From NCBI GenBank assembly GCA_034769895.1, contig CM068373.1, forward strand, positions 438,507,080 to 438,571,079: a stretch of 64,000 nt of DNA, read 5' to 3'. This document shows, one piece after another, positions 1 to 10,275 of the stretch. Position 1 is the first letter of the stretch. Each line of letters opens with the position of its first letter. Made by a program: the position numbers and the translations under genes. The notes beneath the pieces are model-generated. The model did not search any database. It was not told the DNA's origin and saw only the letters and a list, made by a program, of their open reading frames with translations. Origin of the DNA: Magicicada septendecula (taxonomy: Eukaryota > Arthropoda > Insecta > Hemiptera > Cicadidae).

Positions 1-1
1 A

Positions 2-70
2 GGAAAAGTAGAGGGGGAATTTCAAAAAATTAACGTACTCGATGCGGACATGTGTCACTCGGAAAAATGA
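2..70 (+). CDS. C-terminal tail of accessory gene X1 (element C)
   Basis: The reading frame entering from the left edge encodes 22 residues (GKVEGEFQKI... ending CHSEK) and stops with TGA at 68-70. The same tail closes the X1 gene of element B (minus strand, stop at 34878-34880). The stop overlaps the ATG of X2 as ATGA, the same arrangement as in B. Function unknown; see X1 at 50752 for the fuller copy. Confidence 0.6.
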   Translation, partial: GKVEGEFQKINVLDADMCHSEK

Positions 71-572
71 ACTTGAATAGGACGGTTATTGCCGAGTTTG
101 AAGCGTTTCGCGGTGACAAAAATGAATATGTAATCAAAGAGTTCGTTACAGTTGACATAACAACTGGACTTTTGTTATCGTGTTGTTCGCTCCACCATAC
201 GAAAGTGCACGACTGCACCAGAAATTCCGAAAAATCAATGACTGGTTGGAAACACATTATCACAGGATACGATGGCACGATGGTAATGTACCGTACAAGA
301 ATATGGTACGCATCGTTGCAGACATTTTTTCAGATTATCCTGTTGTCTATACAAAAGGGTTTGAGAAGGCAAATTTCTTACGACAGTTGTATCACCATGG
401 TGAGGTGATTGACTTAAACGATATTCAAGCACCTGTAGTTCCTAGATCCTTTGTACCCATCATACAATGTCCTGTTCCTCATCATCAACCCGTTACCACT
501 CCCCCTTTACACTGTGCATTGCGCAAAGCTTTGTTTTATGCAGAATGGTTGCGGCAACGATGTAAAATATAG
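67..572 (+). pseudogene. Accessory gene X2 (element C), frameshifted
   Basis: This is one of three copies of a conserved Polinton-associated protein (others 34376-34881 minus and 51463-52032). The start MNLNRTVIAEFEAFRGDKNE is in frame 1; around 165-180 the frame shifts and the rest reads FAPPYESARL..., HRIRWHDGNVPY, VVYTKGFEKANFL and a C-terminal CALRKALFYAEWL. Residues conserved in all copies are EF.AFR, KNEYVxKEF, WxDGxxPY, YTKGxEKxxFLR, VIDLN and CALR. I do not know its function; the KG-EK block followed by DLN could suggest an RNase H-like fold, but that is inference. CAA at the codon where B has a TAA stop is intact here. Confidence 0.65.
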
Positions 573-952
573 TCGGTTGTGAAAATGTTTTCATCATGGT
601 GTTGGTGTGAATGCTACGTGGCAGAAATGTCCATAAACGTAGAATTAGGTACCGTAGTGTGCGCGTGTGTCCTAACCTTGACTACGTCACTGTCGCGGTA
701 GAAATACTCATAAACGTAGTCCTGGTAGTTCGAGACGGGTCACTGGCACGGTAGATATACCTGTAAACTCGCCAAGAACCAGTATGGGTGTGAAAATTAC
801 TCATTACGGTACAGCAAATGTGAATACGCATCATGTATGAACAACATATTCACCCGATTAAAAAAATAAAAAAAATAAATAAATAAAGTAAATAAAAAAA
901 TATGTACTGCTTTTACACATTGGCTTAGCATTGTATAGTGTATCTTTATTAT
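573..952 (+). other. Non-coding stretch between X2 and the structured RNA (element C)
   Basis: No open frame. A block at about 675-800 (GTCACTGTCGCGGTAGA, then CATAAACGTAGTC, GAGACGGGTCACTGGCACGG) recurs in element B (minus, about 34210-34330) and element A (52315-52405), so it is an old shared 3' flank of X2 rather than random sequence. An A-rich tract follows at 857-900. Confidence 0.5.
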
Positions 953-1101
953 TATCTACCACTGTACTAGTCAATAGTACAGCGATAGATAACGTGGAGT
1001 AGGCCTGCTTTACGAATCTGTAAAGTTGGGGAAACCACGTTAAAAAAAAGCGTAGCAGGCTCTCATTCGCCTCCCTCAGGCTGCTAGGAAGAGGATGAGA
1101 G
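953..1101 (+). ncRNA. Candidate structured RNA, element C copy
   Basis: Three successive helices can be drawn. First, TATCTA (953-958) with TAGATA (986-991), enclosing CTGTACTA (962-969) paired with TAGTACAG (975-982) around loop GTCAA. Second, ACGTGG (992-997) with CCACGT (1035-1040), enclosing CTTTAC (1008-1013) paired with GTAAAG (1020-1025). Third, CTCTCAT (1060-1066) with ATGAGAG (1095-1101). Flanks AGTAGGCCT and GGGGAAACCACGT and the tail AAAAAAAGCG are the most conserved segments across copies. The copies in B and A keep the pairing while changing bases. Function unknown. Confidence 0.6.
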
Positions 1102-1274
1102 GTAAAAAAAATAAAAGTATAACGAAATGTTTATTTATTTAATAATAAATAAACTTATATTGTGCTTTTATGATTTTACATATAGGACGACAGTAGATAT
1201 CACTCGTCCACCTCATGGTTACAAGTAAGAGACGAGAAGTATAAGTACAGAAATAATTACAGTTAAGCGATAAC
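1102..1274. other. AT-rich spacer between structured RNA and tRNA-like gene
   Basis: A-rich and T-rich sequence matched in the same position in element B (about 33738-33908, inverted). No gene seen. Confidence 0.4.
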
Positions 1275-1346
1275 GGCCTCTTGGTGTAGTGGATGCACGC
1301 CGGTTTGGTGTACCGGAGGTCCCGGGTTCAAATCCCGGAGGGGCCA
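1275..1346 (+). tRNA. tRNA-like gene carried by element C
   Basis: A complete cloverleaf can be drawn: acceptor GGCCTCT with AGGGGCC, T arm CCGGG-TTCAAAT-CCCGG, anticodon stem CCGGT-ACCGG with seven-base loop TTGGTGT, and a short D arm with AGTGGAT. Box A (TGGTGTAGTGG) and box B (GGTTCAAATCC) match Pol III promoter consensus, and a T5 run just downstream (after ATAATTTA) could terminate transcription. With a five-pair anticodon stem the anticodon would be GGT; the overall sequence most resembles eukaryotic tRNA-Pro with an extra loop base, so the identity is uncertain. The same gene is in element B at the same place. Confidence 0.7.
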
Positions 1347-1379
1347 TAATTTATTTTTATGTAAAAATTAATATCCAAT

Positions 1380-2291
1380 GACATACCATTGTTACAGTCG
1401 AACACATGCGTCATGTGGTCGTACATTTCGGTGTTAAAATTTCGGACACCAAAAATTTCGGGTAACCCCATCCGTTGATTTAAACATTTCGGGTACTAAA
1501 TTTCAGACACCAAAAATTTCGGGTACCCCCATCCGTTGTTTTAATCATTTCGGGTGTCAAATTTCAGACATCATGCCCTCTACGTCGTCGTCGTCGAACC
1601 AGCTATCATATCCACCCAGCCTCCTGTTTCGTCATAACCAGTGTTTTATACATGCGTCATGTGGGCGTATCCACAAATTTCGGGTACCCCCATCCGTTGT
1701 TTTAATCATTTAGGGTACCAAAATTCTGACATTAAAAATTTCGAGAGAGAACGATTATTTTGTTACATCAAAATAAACCAGAACGCGGAAGTGTTTTAAC
1801 ATTCGGACACCAGCTGCCAGGGCCTCTGTGTGATGTCATGAACTGGAACCCGGTTAGGGCGTACCCACAAATTTCGGGTACCCCCGTCCGTTGATTTAAA
1901 CATTTCGGGTAACGGTACCCGATGCTCCCAAAATTTCGCGTAACGGTACCCGATGACATCGCCTCTGTGCGTCTGGGCCCTCGGCAACCGCCGAATTCCG
2001 GGTACCCCCATCCGCTACACATTGTTTTCGGCTACCAAATTTTGGACATGCAGAAACCACGGCCTCCGTGACGTCTTGAAACAGGTTTTAGCCATGCGGA
2101 CGCCAGCGACTAGGGCCTCTGTGTGACGTCATGAACTGGAACACGGAACTGTTTCAGTCACACTTACACACACAAAACAGTGACGTCACATGGACAGCTC
2201 GGACACCAGCTGCCAGTGCCTCTATGACGTCATGAACTGGAACCCGGTAGTGTTTTCGTTCGCAACCCGGAAGTGTTCTCGTACATATACT
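1380..2291 (+). repeat. Terminal inverted repeat region of element C
   Basis: Contains repeated copies of ATCCGTTGATTTAAACATTTCGGG and TTTCGGGTACCC blocks plus TGACGTCATGAACTGGAAC units, matching both terminal repeats of element B in order. It contains a short CA tract near 2160-2177 where B has long CA/GT runs. Sequence similarity to B ends near 2265, with element-specific sequence to about 2291. Confidence 0.75.
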
Positions 2292-2346
2292 TTCCCTCTA
2301 CTAACTCTCGTCCTCCAAACACAATTGTGAAGTCTCTGCTTCACCA

Positions 2347-3095
2347 TCACAGGAAAATTTTACCCTCTGCACCCCCTCTACATTTAGACGATCTCTCCAT
2401 TTTTTTCTCCAAATCCTCAATACTTATTACTACTCCATTACTAACGCCAACTAACTTTCTACTCTTAATATCACTAATATTATTCACTGTTTAACCACAT
2501 TACTCACCTTGTTTACTGTCACTTGTTTTACGCTTATATTACCACCATTATCATTTATATTTCCGTTATTTTCACTTACCTTTTTGTTTGTACCCTCATT
2601 ATATTTAATATTCCTCTCCAGCTTATCTAACTGTTGTATCAATTTAGTATACATTTCGTTTAATTTATCATCGATATTCTTTTGTGATTTGGTCACTTTG
2701 TCATTTATTTCATTAATATTAATATTTTGTTGTTTCATTTCCTCCTTAATTTCGTTAAATTTAACATTCTGTTCATCTAATTTTACGTTAATATCCCCCT
2801 TTATTTCGTTAATATCGCCCCTTAGTTCATTAGACATTTTACTCTGTTGCTCTAAAAGCAACTGCATCATATTCATCATATCATTATTGTCAAATTGGTT
2901 ATTTTGATTAATTGAGGTTGGGGTTAACTGAATCCCAGAGTCATCTATAACAGCTGACTCGTTTAATTCTCTGTTTTGAACTACGATTGGAGTCGAATGA
3001 ACCTCCAACCCGCTCATGACCGTTGATTCGGTCAGTGCTTGGATTTCTGATTCATTAACGCCAGTTACATTTATTTGATTCTCTGTATTCTCCAT
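2347..3095 (-). pseudogene. gag: LTR-retrotransposon Gag-like protein, N-terminal part
   Basis: A 203-codon frame starts at 3095 (MENTENQINVTG...) and contains a methionine/glutamine-rich stretch (MMNMMQLLLEQQSKM) followed by a heptad-like coiled coil built from repeats of INEIKGDINVKLDEQN type. It stops at 2484, and coding-like sequence continues in another frame (SRKLVGVSNGV... IEDLEKKME) to a TGA at 2347. Such a coiled-coil N-terminus is typical of Gag from some insect LTR retrotransposons. A primer-binding-site-like sequence lies upstream at 3322-3339, in the right order and orientation. The rest of the element is missing, replaced by the end of element C at 2291. Confidence 0.5.
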
Positions 3096-3264
3096 TTTTT
3101 ATATTATTATGGCTTACACATACAATTATACACACTTTGACTTCAACTTATAGTTTTACTTTACTCCTTTCTAACCTACAAAACCGCCCTCACTCCCAAA
3201 TAACCCTTCTCTGCAACTTATATATTAGGTCTAATTTGTATGATTATAATAAATCATGCAAATC

Positions 3265-3339
3265 ATCCCTGAATTCGGGCGCCACTGAGACTTTACGTCT
3301 TTTTCTTAATAATAAATTCGAGTCCCTGTTCGGGGGCCA
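3265..3339 (-). promoter_or_regulatory. Duplicated tRNA-Lys-type primer binding site
   Basis: On the minus strand 3339-3322 reads TGGCCCCCGAACAGGGAC, one base different from the well-known tRNA-Lys primer binding site TGGCGCCCGAACAGGGAC. A second, diverged copy (TGGCGCCCGAATTCAGGGAT) is at 3284-3265. Both are preceded by AAAGTCTCAG, so about 57 bp has been tandemly duplicated. The position just upstream of the gag-like frame at 3095 fits a retrotransposon leader; the LTR would lie to the right (above about 3345) but I could not define its ends. Confidence 0.55.
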
Positions 3340-3345
3340 CTGAGA

Positions 3346-6300
3346 CTTTACAAATTTATTGTAAATAATAAAATATTATTAAATTTTTAAAACTTCACTT
3401 TTCTTACGTTTGGGTTTTAATCCAGGATCGTATAGACGAAAACAATTGCAGAGGGATTATTTGGGTTGAGTTGCGAAATGATATTAACACAGTTTATGCT
3501 GACTAAAACAAATTATTTTTCTTTTATTTAATGAAATTATGTTATTTCCTACACCTATATAACAAAGGCTTAGCTTCCCCTCATTTCTTATCAACTAATA
3601 CATCGATTATAAGTTTTTAGTTTTTTTTTTGTCAAATGTAAAAGACGTACAAAGTTATCGGTATACAAAATGAGGATAAAACAATTCTTACGATTAATAT
3701 TTTTACATGGCTATAACAAGGTGTTTAATATGCTTAATGACCCAGTACTTTGTTTCACTCACTCTTTCACCCTTTTTACATTTTTATATTTAACCCCCGT
3801 TATTAGAGTTCTTTATCTGTATTTATTTCATATGTTTATAAAATTTATATAGTAGTTTATGAATGGTACTTAACCAATCCACGGCTAAGTGGATAATAAC
3901 TTACGTGTTATTCGCTGTTTCACTGATCACTCCGAACTGTTGCTTCAAACGTTTATAAGTTTTTCACTGTAGCGGTACAATCAGTATTTGGTAGTTTACT
4001 ACTATTTTAGATTACATTTTTATAACAGTATGTCGGCCGACGTTAATAAAGCTCGAGCACTTGTCTTCTTTTTGTGACCGCGCGGTCGAAAAATATGAGT
4101 TGACTGACGCAACTCACTCGCTCGCACAGATTAATAGTTACTAGAACCGCGCGCTCCAGAATTGCCCCGCGCGAGGCTCTGCTGTCTACTTGGCTGGTTC
4201 AACAATGACTACTGACTACTGTGACTTCCTGATGCAAACTGGGGTGTGTCAATTAAGTGTGTTTCTGTAATTTACAGAGAGACTGAGTTGCCAGCGGTTC
4301 CGTAATACGTCTAGCCGGGCTGTCTAGACATAAACAATTTTCAATAACATTGTGTGCAGCTTTGTGAAAGCAGGGGTTCCCAAAAGGTTGAACACTGTAT
4401 GAATTGATATTTCTTAAAATTCTTTATGCCCCTAATTCCGTACCGTTACAACAGGTCAAGATTTCTTTTTTCTTTTTTTGAAGATACGCTCTTTTCTGTT
4501 TCTTTAGTTGTACTTATTTCGTTTAAAGTTCTTCTAATATGACTCCGTCATTCGAAATATTTATAACGAGTGTATCTTCATTCTTCCTTTTCTCAGGGAT
4601 CCTATTGTTAAGTGTTCTACAAACAAGGTGAATATATTTGCACATATTGTTTCGTATGGCAACTGTCCATACACGAACACACAAACTCATGAAAGCAAGA
4701 GTTACAATGTATGCACTGTAAATGACATGATGTGCAGTGTTTAATACGTTTAACAAATATAATATGGTACAGATTATTTTATCCAGACGTTTAATCCGTT
4801 TTCCTTTTAGATAACAATATTTTATTATTTTATTAAAATTTTCTATTGACATGTTTGTGTTTGTGCCTAAATGAATCCGATAACAGTAGGCTCATGATCT
4901 GTATTGTTTCTTATTAATATATTGTTTTATAAAATATTCATAAAATGAATGTGTTTCTTCATCATTAAACGTCTTCTTAAAACTTCATGGAGCATTTATA
5001 ACAAATTAGTGTTCCTAATCAGTAGTGATATATTTATAATCAGTGGACAACAAAATCCAGGAAATCAAATTACATTAAGGTACTACATGAAAATTGAAAA
5101 TTTATTATTAAATAGAATCATATAATAAATGTTAAAATATGATTACGTGAAGGTAATATTTATTATTAAGAAAAATCGTTACAAGAAAAATCGCTGTATG
5201 TGCCAACCAACTAAATTTCTTATAAAACCGCCAGCTAAATTTCTTACAAAACCGCCAATATCTCGAAAACGAAAAGCCAATTTTATTGAGGCAAAACCAA
5301 AATAAAATTTGGAATTTTCTATAATTTTCACTCACTGAAACCATATAGCTATCTCTCATAAAACAAAAGTTTGACGCATGCCGACAATTTCACTACATGA
5401 AAATTAAAAAAGAAACTTCATTACGTGGGACTGTCTGAAGCTCTGTTTTTGAAAATTGTTAAAACTGTCGGTTAAAATTTATGCCTAAAACCATCCTCAA
5501 ACTTCAAGAAACACGGTGGTGAAAGAATTTTAAAAATCAGATCAGCTGTTACTGAACTTATGTCGGGCAATGAAACACATTCGCATTCTCTCGCGCTCTC
5601 CGCCCCACCATATATATTCATACTCTGTGCTCCGCCCCACCATGCGGCTCGGTTATCGCCCCACGTGCCGCCAGATTTCACGTCGAACACGACGCTATGG
5701 CTCATACACAGACTCAAGTAACATGACGGCGTGTGCATAACAGTTGGCTCACAGCTGTCTTACCTCCTTCTTTTTGTGTAGCGCTCTGCCTTGCCTCTTT
5801 CATAACCTGTATAAGTTTCTTTCTTTTAGTACTTTCTACACACTACACCCATTCTTAACCTGTAATATTTTTACATTGGATAACACCTAGAGATGGCACA
5901 GTAAACTAAATTTCCAAATTTTTTAACTTTCCCCCTTCTTCCCCTGGACCCTTCATATTCATTAGTTTACTGCAATTTCTTTTACTTAATTTTACAAATT
6001 ATTTTACTTTGTTTACACTTTTATTGTTTACTTTGAGTAGATTTCATTTGCTATTTGTACAACCATTGCATACACGCGCATTCTGTGCTCAACTGTTTGT
6101 GAGTTATGACTGTTTTAATAACAAAATAAATAAACACTGAATTCTTAGGTTTTTGCTAGAAATTTTCTGAAAACAAATAAATGAATTTGACCTTAGGAAA
6201 GCAAATGCATAAACAGACTTATACACAACTGTATATATTTACTTTTTGTAAATTGCAAATTATATATTTACTTTTCATATTTACGAACATTATTTTTGCT

Positions 6301-6388
6301 CTACTAATAAATATAAATATAATTTTATATTATTATTTATATATTTACTTTGTATATATTTATATAAATTCATAAATTACTTTCAGAT
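3346..6388. other. AT-rich region without recognisable genes
   Basis: Probably contains the LTR of the minus-strand retroelement next to 3345, but no second copy is present to define it. A GC-richer block at about 4020-4350 (GTCGGCCGAC, CGCGCGGTCG, GAACCGCGCGCTCC) looks like a promoter or repeat remnant. A 25-bp unit CTAAATTTCTTATAAAACCGCC is tandemly repeated at 5211-5256. The block at 5380-5760 contains a repeated CTCTCCGCCCCACCAT-like motif. Small open frames (for example 4523-4852 minus) have no recognisable domains. Confidence 0.4.
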
Positions 6389-6935
6389 ATATATTGCAGA
6401 TGAGAACCCAGATTTTGTGCCAGACGGAGATGAAGAAGAGCACTATGGAAATGGCAACATAACTACAAGGCTGCCCATATAACAAAAAGCAGTGCCCAAG
6501 AAAATGCTTCTGCTGTTTGGTCTGATGTTGACATCCAACCACAGTTACCAGTTTTTGAAGAAGTAAAGTGCTTCTTCCATTCCATGCTACCAGCAGTGAA
6601 CTCTGTTGTTTTAGTGTTTTGTGATTCCGATATTATAAAAACAGAAACCAATAGGTATACTGGAACAACAATTACAAAGTTAAGTAGGCAAAATAAATTA
6701 ATAGAGCTATCAGTGTGGGCTTTATGTGGTAATATCATGTTACATAAAATGTACAATATTTTTGCAATAATTTTCATATGTGTTTGTTGTTAAGACCAAC
6801 AATAACTGACTACTGGAGTACAGATGTTATGTTAGGCTACTCTTTTGCAGGAAAGATAATGAAAAGAAAGATTTTATCATAACTGATGCTTCCACTGGTT
6901 ATATGCTAAACTATGAAATGTATACAGGAGTTTGA
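6389..6935 (+). pseudogene. piggyBac-family transposase relic
   Basis: Scattered but ordered piggyBac landmarks are visible: an acidic start (NPDFVPDGDEEE) at about 6405, IIKTETNRYTG at about 6630, TITDYWSTDVML at about 6805, then DASTGYMLNYEMYTG at about 6880. The DYWS-D and TGY-x3-4-YTG blocks are characteristic of PGBD/piggyBac transposases. They lie in different frames, and the sequence between the DYWS and TGY blocks is much shorter than normal, so this is a decayed and internally deleted copy. The catalytic aspartate region after YTG is absent because the LTR sequence starts at about 6960. Confidence 0.6.
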
Positions 6936-6959
6936 GACTGTAATAAAGTGCAAAGTTAC

Positions 6960-7600
6960 ATTATTTAAATTATTATAATTTCGGTATTAGATTTCTTTCT
7001 TTCTTTTATCATGAGTGTGAGAACTTATTTAAATTTTTCTCACTGTGGTCATATGTCAGTTGTTAATAATAACCACGAAAACCATAATTTCCTATATTCC
7101 CAAGCCCGTACAGGGGGAAAGGACCCTTTTAACCTTTTCACACGTCACATCGCCTTGAGTGATTGGTTGTCCGATGCTCCAGGAGGCCCAATCCGAACCC
7201 TGTGACCCGGCCGTGATCCCATAGTAACCAAAGTCTATAAAAACTGACAACACAGTGAGATCGCGCTCTTATTGTTCTTATTCGGCTTATTCTGATATAG
7301 TTCGCTAGAGAAGTCCTTTAACATTGGTGAGTGGGTGGGGTGTGTACCGCATGCGTCTTAGATATGTGTTCTCCATCACTCCTCATAACTACTGTGTGGT
7401 GTGCTGCGTGTTGTAAGTACTGAAATGTAATTCTACAAGACTGTTCAGAAGTGTTTCATGAGTATGATCTAAACATCAATTTTGCTAAATGTTAAATAAA
7501 GAAATTTTTATTGTAAAGCTGGACTCTGTAACCAATCATTTCACACAACCTACTCACGTTGCTTAATAATTTGTTGTTGATTCACTGCTCGGTCACGACA
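6960..7600 (+). repeat. 5' LTR of gypsy-like retrotransposon
   Basis: About 640 bp that recurs in the same orientation at 53885-54541, beginning with the shared ATTATAATTTCGGTATTAG and ending GGTCACGACAAA. It has a TATA box (TATAAAAA, 7236-7243), a start-site-like CACAGTG about 15 bases later, and AATAAA at 7495-7500 in the order expected of an LTR. A short frame inside it (7011-7205) is shared by both copies but looks like LTR sequence rather than a gene. The exact 5' border is approximate. Sequence directly after it (TGGTGGCAGCTGTGG) is where a primer site should be, but I cannot assign a tRNA. Confidence 0.75.
7236..7243 (+). promoter_or_regulatory. TATA box of 5' LTR
   Basis: TATAAAAA, conserved at 54177-54184 in the second LTR, followed by conserved ACTGACAACACAGTG. 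Confidence 0.6.
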
Positions 7601-8420
7601 AATGGTGGCAGCTGTGGTGGGATAGGTTGCAAAAGACCTACAAAAAGGTGTGAAGTGATTGGGTGGAGATTATTATAAATTTGGCAGACGGTTCTTTTGC
7701 ATAAAAATGTGTTATAGATAATGTGTTGTTAAAATATGATTGTTTAACGACTGTTTACTGAATAGATTATTTCTTTTGTATGGTCATGATATAATGTTTG
7801 AATGTTTAAAATAAGAATAAATTTATGTTTATGTAAATGTTAACATATCTGATGTAATTGATATGCCTGGTTTATTTCTCTTTGGCGATTTAATTTTTTA
7901 CGCATACTGTTATATTCTGAAAGATTAGCTTCTAAAGAGAATAGGAACGCTATTTGATATATTTATATTTTACGTAACAGTAAATTTTTAACTACTTTTA
8001 AATATGAACATGGAAATGAAGTCAAGTTGATCAGAAGTATGAATATTCGTTTTCTTTAACAGCAGATGACTTACTACGTAAAGTCCGAGTGGAAAGAAAA
8101 AATGCAATAATTGAAGAGTGCTTTGAGATATTAAACGAACAAATTTGCATTACTCTAGCAAAGACGATTTGGAATTGAAGTAAACAAATATATTTTGGTA
8201 TATCTATTGTGTCAGTTAGAAAGATAATTGTTTAAGACTGTTAACACCTTAACATGTGACTCTCTTATATATTCATTTAACGTCTATGGGATCAGGTTAA
8301 GAAAAAGTAAAAATAGAACTGAGTTTATGTCTGAATCTCGAAATTTTTGGTTTACCTGTGGGATAAGTGACTAATCGAGACCCGTTGTCTCCTAACTTGT
8401 ACATGTAAGTAGGGACCAGA
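7601..8420 (+). other. Retrotransposon 5' leader
   Basis: AT-rich untranslated leader between the LTR and the first gag-like frame. No motif beyond the putative primer site at its start is recognised. Confidence 0.4.
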
Positions 8421-9591
8421 GTGGGTACCATCACCACCTACTACCAACACGTAAGTCCAGCAAACTTACCTAGTCCTTCAGTGTCACAAAGTATTCCTTT
8501 AACTGCGCCAGTTGTTAAGTTACCTACAGTACGTTTTGTACCTCCGTTAGAACAAACCTTACCTGAACAACCTGTGTACGATATACCAAAGAAATCTTCA
8601 TGAGTGGTCGCCCTATTTACTACTTACCCATCACTGACCCAGATGTACTGTTAGAAGGGTGTGAAACTGTATTACGTACTCTTCTACAACGGATAATTGA
8701 GATGTATATTAATGGGCGTTCGAACTATACTGACGAAGAAAGGGTAAATAGAGTCAAAATAGTTAAACTAGAGATAGAATTCACTACGTGATCTTGTAAA
8801 CGAATGGGTAGTCTGTGTGGGTACATTTTGTTTTTATTATTCGGAATACTTATTTGTATAAGCTTTGAAATCTTTATTATTTGGTACTGTGAATATAGTG
8901 TCTTTGAACTGTTATGGTATACGTTTACTGTTATCACTTCCCGCAACCACAACCACAGAGTAGATAAACACTCGACAGACAGTTATTAGTGTCGCAGTTG
9001 TTTAATCAGCTTTCTTATATTTCTATTGTAAAACGTGCAATATTATAAATAAAATTTGAACCTGGAAAAAAGGTAATTATGACAACCCAACAGCTGCTAG
9101 TGTTAGCGGCATGCTTAGAGACCTTACTGTTTCTAATCTCATAGAGAATTGGTCAGGAGACGGCCCTGTAACTGTAACAGAATTCTTTAACAAAATAGAT
9201 CGTGCAGCTAAATCAGGTAGTTGGACGGATACGGATAAATTTACAGTCACTGTACTTAAGCTGACCGGATCAGCCGCATTATATCTAAACAGTAATGAAG
9301 AAGCTACTCGTGACGATACGACGTACCAGCGGTTCCGAGAGATATTTATTGAACGCTTTAAAATAAAGCACCTTTATCAGTTTCACTATAACGCTTTGCA
9401 AAATGCGACCCAGTATAAACATGACACCCCTGAGCAATTTGCAGACAGATGCAGATGTTTATGTTCATGAACGATCAGACAAGTACCCGAGCCTATGTTA
9501 GCTGCCTATATTAACGGTCTTCAGGGAGTAGTGGGAAAACAAGTTAGATACCGTATGCCATCAACTCTTACCGAGGCGAGGCTATACAAAT
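8421..9591 (+). pseudogene. gag: Gag (matrix/capsid part) of the gypsy-like element
   Basis: Broken into frames at 8421-8603 (proline-rich, LPSPSVSQSIPLTAP), 8600-8791 and 9111-9470. The last is a recognisable Ty3/gypsy capsid: IENWSGDGPVTVTEFFNKID, LKLTGSAALYLNS, YQRFREIFIERFK and TPEQFADRCR, which correspond to the usual order (E-F-W.G, L.LxGxA, W/Y..F...L...F). Coding-like sequence continues in another frame after 9470 (PEPMLAAYINGLQG, 9485-9530). At least two frameshifts inactivate it. Confidence 0.7.
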
Positions 9592-9598
9592 AGCTACA

Positions 9599-9991
9599 AT
9601 GGTAGCAGAAGTCGAGGATGTAGAAGCGCGGAAATCACATAACAAAGAAAGAAACCTTTTCGCCATTTGCTTTAACTGTAAGAAACTGGGACATTTTGCA
9701 AAGAATTATCGTCAGCGTAAGCAATTAGTGAATAACGATGGGTTTAGAAAACAGAAAAGTAGTAAGGTTACTAACAGTTATAGTAATGAAAGTAATAATA
9801 ATAATAAGAATAGTAGTCCTAATAATAATAATAATACTAACCGATGGGAAATGACCGGCAATAAAGATGACAATCGTGTACGATGTTATGCATCCCACAA
9901 GCCAGGACATTTCGTTAGAGATTGTAAATCGAAACGGGCACACCCAAATGAAGCGGGTTCGTCAGGAAACGACACTGGACTGTCGAACTAG
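9599..9991 (+). pseudogene. Gag nucleocapsid with two decayed CCHC zinc knuckles
   Basis: Two knuckles are recognisable but each lacks one ligand: CFNCKKLGHFAKNY has tyrosine in place of the last cysteine, and CYASHKPGHFVRDC has serine in place of the second cysteine. Between them is a long asparagine-rich linker (NNNNKNSSPNNNNN). Asn-rich linkers encoded by AAT repeats are slippage-prone. Part of the gag of the same element. Confidence 0.65.
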
Positions 9992-10065
9992 AGTCCCAAT
10001 GGAATCAAGAGGTTTTCGTCCGCCATAAATTCAGTAATGTTAGAACTCAAAATCCTCAATACCAA

Positions 10066-10275
10066 GTGACCGATGTAATGTGTGAAGAATTAGATGACCA
10101 AAATCAAATGTTAATTGATATTACAGTAGGACGAAAGGCCTGTAGATTTCTATTAGATACCGATGCAATGATATCTGTTTTAAAACCTGGCATTAGTCAA
10201 AAGAAAATTTGGGAGAGTAGTATAACTGCGAGAGGAGCAACAAGTTGTGCCGGTGTCATACCGGCCTTTGAATAA
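10066..10275 (+). pseudogene. pol: Aspartic protease, N-terminal half
   Basis: The frame contains ITVGRKACRFLLDTDAMISVLKPG, which aligns with the retropepsin active-site region LLDTGAxxSVL; the catalytic triplet DTG is DTD here. Similarity stops near 10240, where an inserted sequence begins. The C-terminal half resumes at about 14185. Confidence 0.65.

Larger units (their letters stand above)
1..2291 (+). mobile_element. Polinton/Maverick element C, terminal part only
   Basis: This segment has the same layout as the minus-strand end of element B (32536-35000): end of gene X1, gene X2, a structured RNA, a tRNA-like gene, then a terminal repeat rich in TTTCGGGTACC motifs. It enters from the left window edge. 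The last bases recognisable as element are near 2291, where reading inward from the outside gives AGTATATGTACG; Polintons usually begin with AG and B begins AGTAGTATAAAAG. The other end and the target duplication are outside the window, so the boundary is inferred. Confidence 0.8.

Noticed and set aside
991..1041. Hammerhead ribozyme
   Set aside because: A GAAA followed by a helix strand is present, but the CUGANGA core is missing in all three copies.
1275..1346. Firm assignment as functional tRNA-Pro(UGG)
   Set aside because: UGG is present, but placing it at positions 34-36 requires a nine-base loop; the five-pair stem gives GGT or GGA. Identity left open.
7600..7625. Primer binding site assignment for the gypsy-like LTR
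   Set aside because: TGGTGGCAGCTGTGG lies in the correct place but I cannot match it with confidence to a tRNA 3' end.
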